Origin: JAVBOW01 sp031549495
GTDB taxonomy: Bacteria; Bacteroidota; Bacteroidia; Bacteroidales; Rikenellaceae
Reading direction: 5' to 3'
Assembly (NCBI GenBank): GCA_031549495.1
Contig: JAVBPS010000104.1
Span: 1-5,108 of the forward strand
DNA length: 5,108 bases
Under the pieces are notes generated by a model, which did no database searches, was not told the origin of the DNA, and was given only the letters and a program-made list of their open reading frames with translations. The position numbers were made by a program, and so were the translations under genes. Below are positions 5,062 to 5,108 of the stretch, piece after piece (the stretch's first letter is position 1; each line of letters opens with the position of its first letter).

Positions 5062-5108
5062 TTATCTTTTAAATACAATCTTCAGCCCACTCGTACCGCA
5101 AGGGGTGC
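5062..5108 (-). CDS. C-terminal end of an unidentified gene (partial)
   Basis: On the minus strand, one frame is open from the right edge to a TAA at 5064-5062 and ends TPCGTSGLKIVFKR, a plausible soluble C-terminus. The main support is a strong terminator hairpin starting one base downstream. Fifteen codons are too few to identify a family, and I make no functional call. A caution: the last 13 bases of the window are the reverse complement of 4817-4829, so the edge may instead belong to a repeat copy. Confidence 0.4.
   Translation of the reverse strand, partial: TPCGTSGLKIVFKR

Overview
The window carries most of one minus-strand operon for a membrane-bound, ion-pumping electron-transfer complex of the Rnf family (ferredoxin:NAD+ oxidoreductase). 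Read in the direction of transcription (right to left), it contains an RseC/MucC-type membrane protein (4185-3778), rnfB (3781-2939), rnfC (2942-1617), rnfD (1513-539) and the first 178 codons of rnfG (534 to the left edge). rnfE and rnfA would be expected beyond position 1. The order RseC-RnfB-C-D-G is the arrangement I know from Bacteroidetes. Both recognisable promoters fit the Bacteroidetes sigma factor -7 consensus TAnnTTTG. The protein sequences, high GC and lack of strong Shine-Dalgarno sequences suggest a GC-rich member of the Bacteroidales, possibly an Alistipes-like gut anaerobe. The genus is inference only.

Region by region: 1-1513 holds rnfG and rnfD, four bases apart. 1514-1616 is the only real gap inside the operon and holds two facing arrays of a 7-bp repeat. 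1617-4185 holds rnfC, rnfB and rseC, joined by two ATGA stop/start overlaps. 4186-4287 is the operon leader and promoter. 4288-4362 is a perfect 75-bp palindromic element. 4374-4742 is a separate minus-strand gene for a small four-helix membrane protein (DUF486/DMT family) with its own promoter. 4743-5061 is about 320 bases without a gene, filled with hairpins: a pair of mutually exclusive stems, an 11-bp palindrome, a second diverged copy of the 75-bp palindrome, and a terminator. The last 47 bases probably hold the 3' end of another minus-strand gene.

How the genes work together: RnfB, with many iron-sulfur clusters, should take electrons from reduced ferredoxin. RnfC should pass them to NAD+. 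RnfD and RnfG, each with a covalent-FMN threonine visible, should carry electrons through the membrane part that moves Na+ or H+. RseC, first in the transcript, probably helps to assemble or maintain the complex or a redox partner. 

The operon itself is conventional. The most interesting structure is in the non-coding DNA. The two 75-bp palindromes, about 0.6 kb apart, differ at 15 positions, and 10 of those form five fully compensated base pairs. This suggests that their folded structure is maintained.
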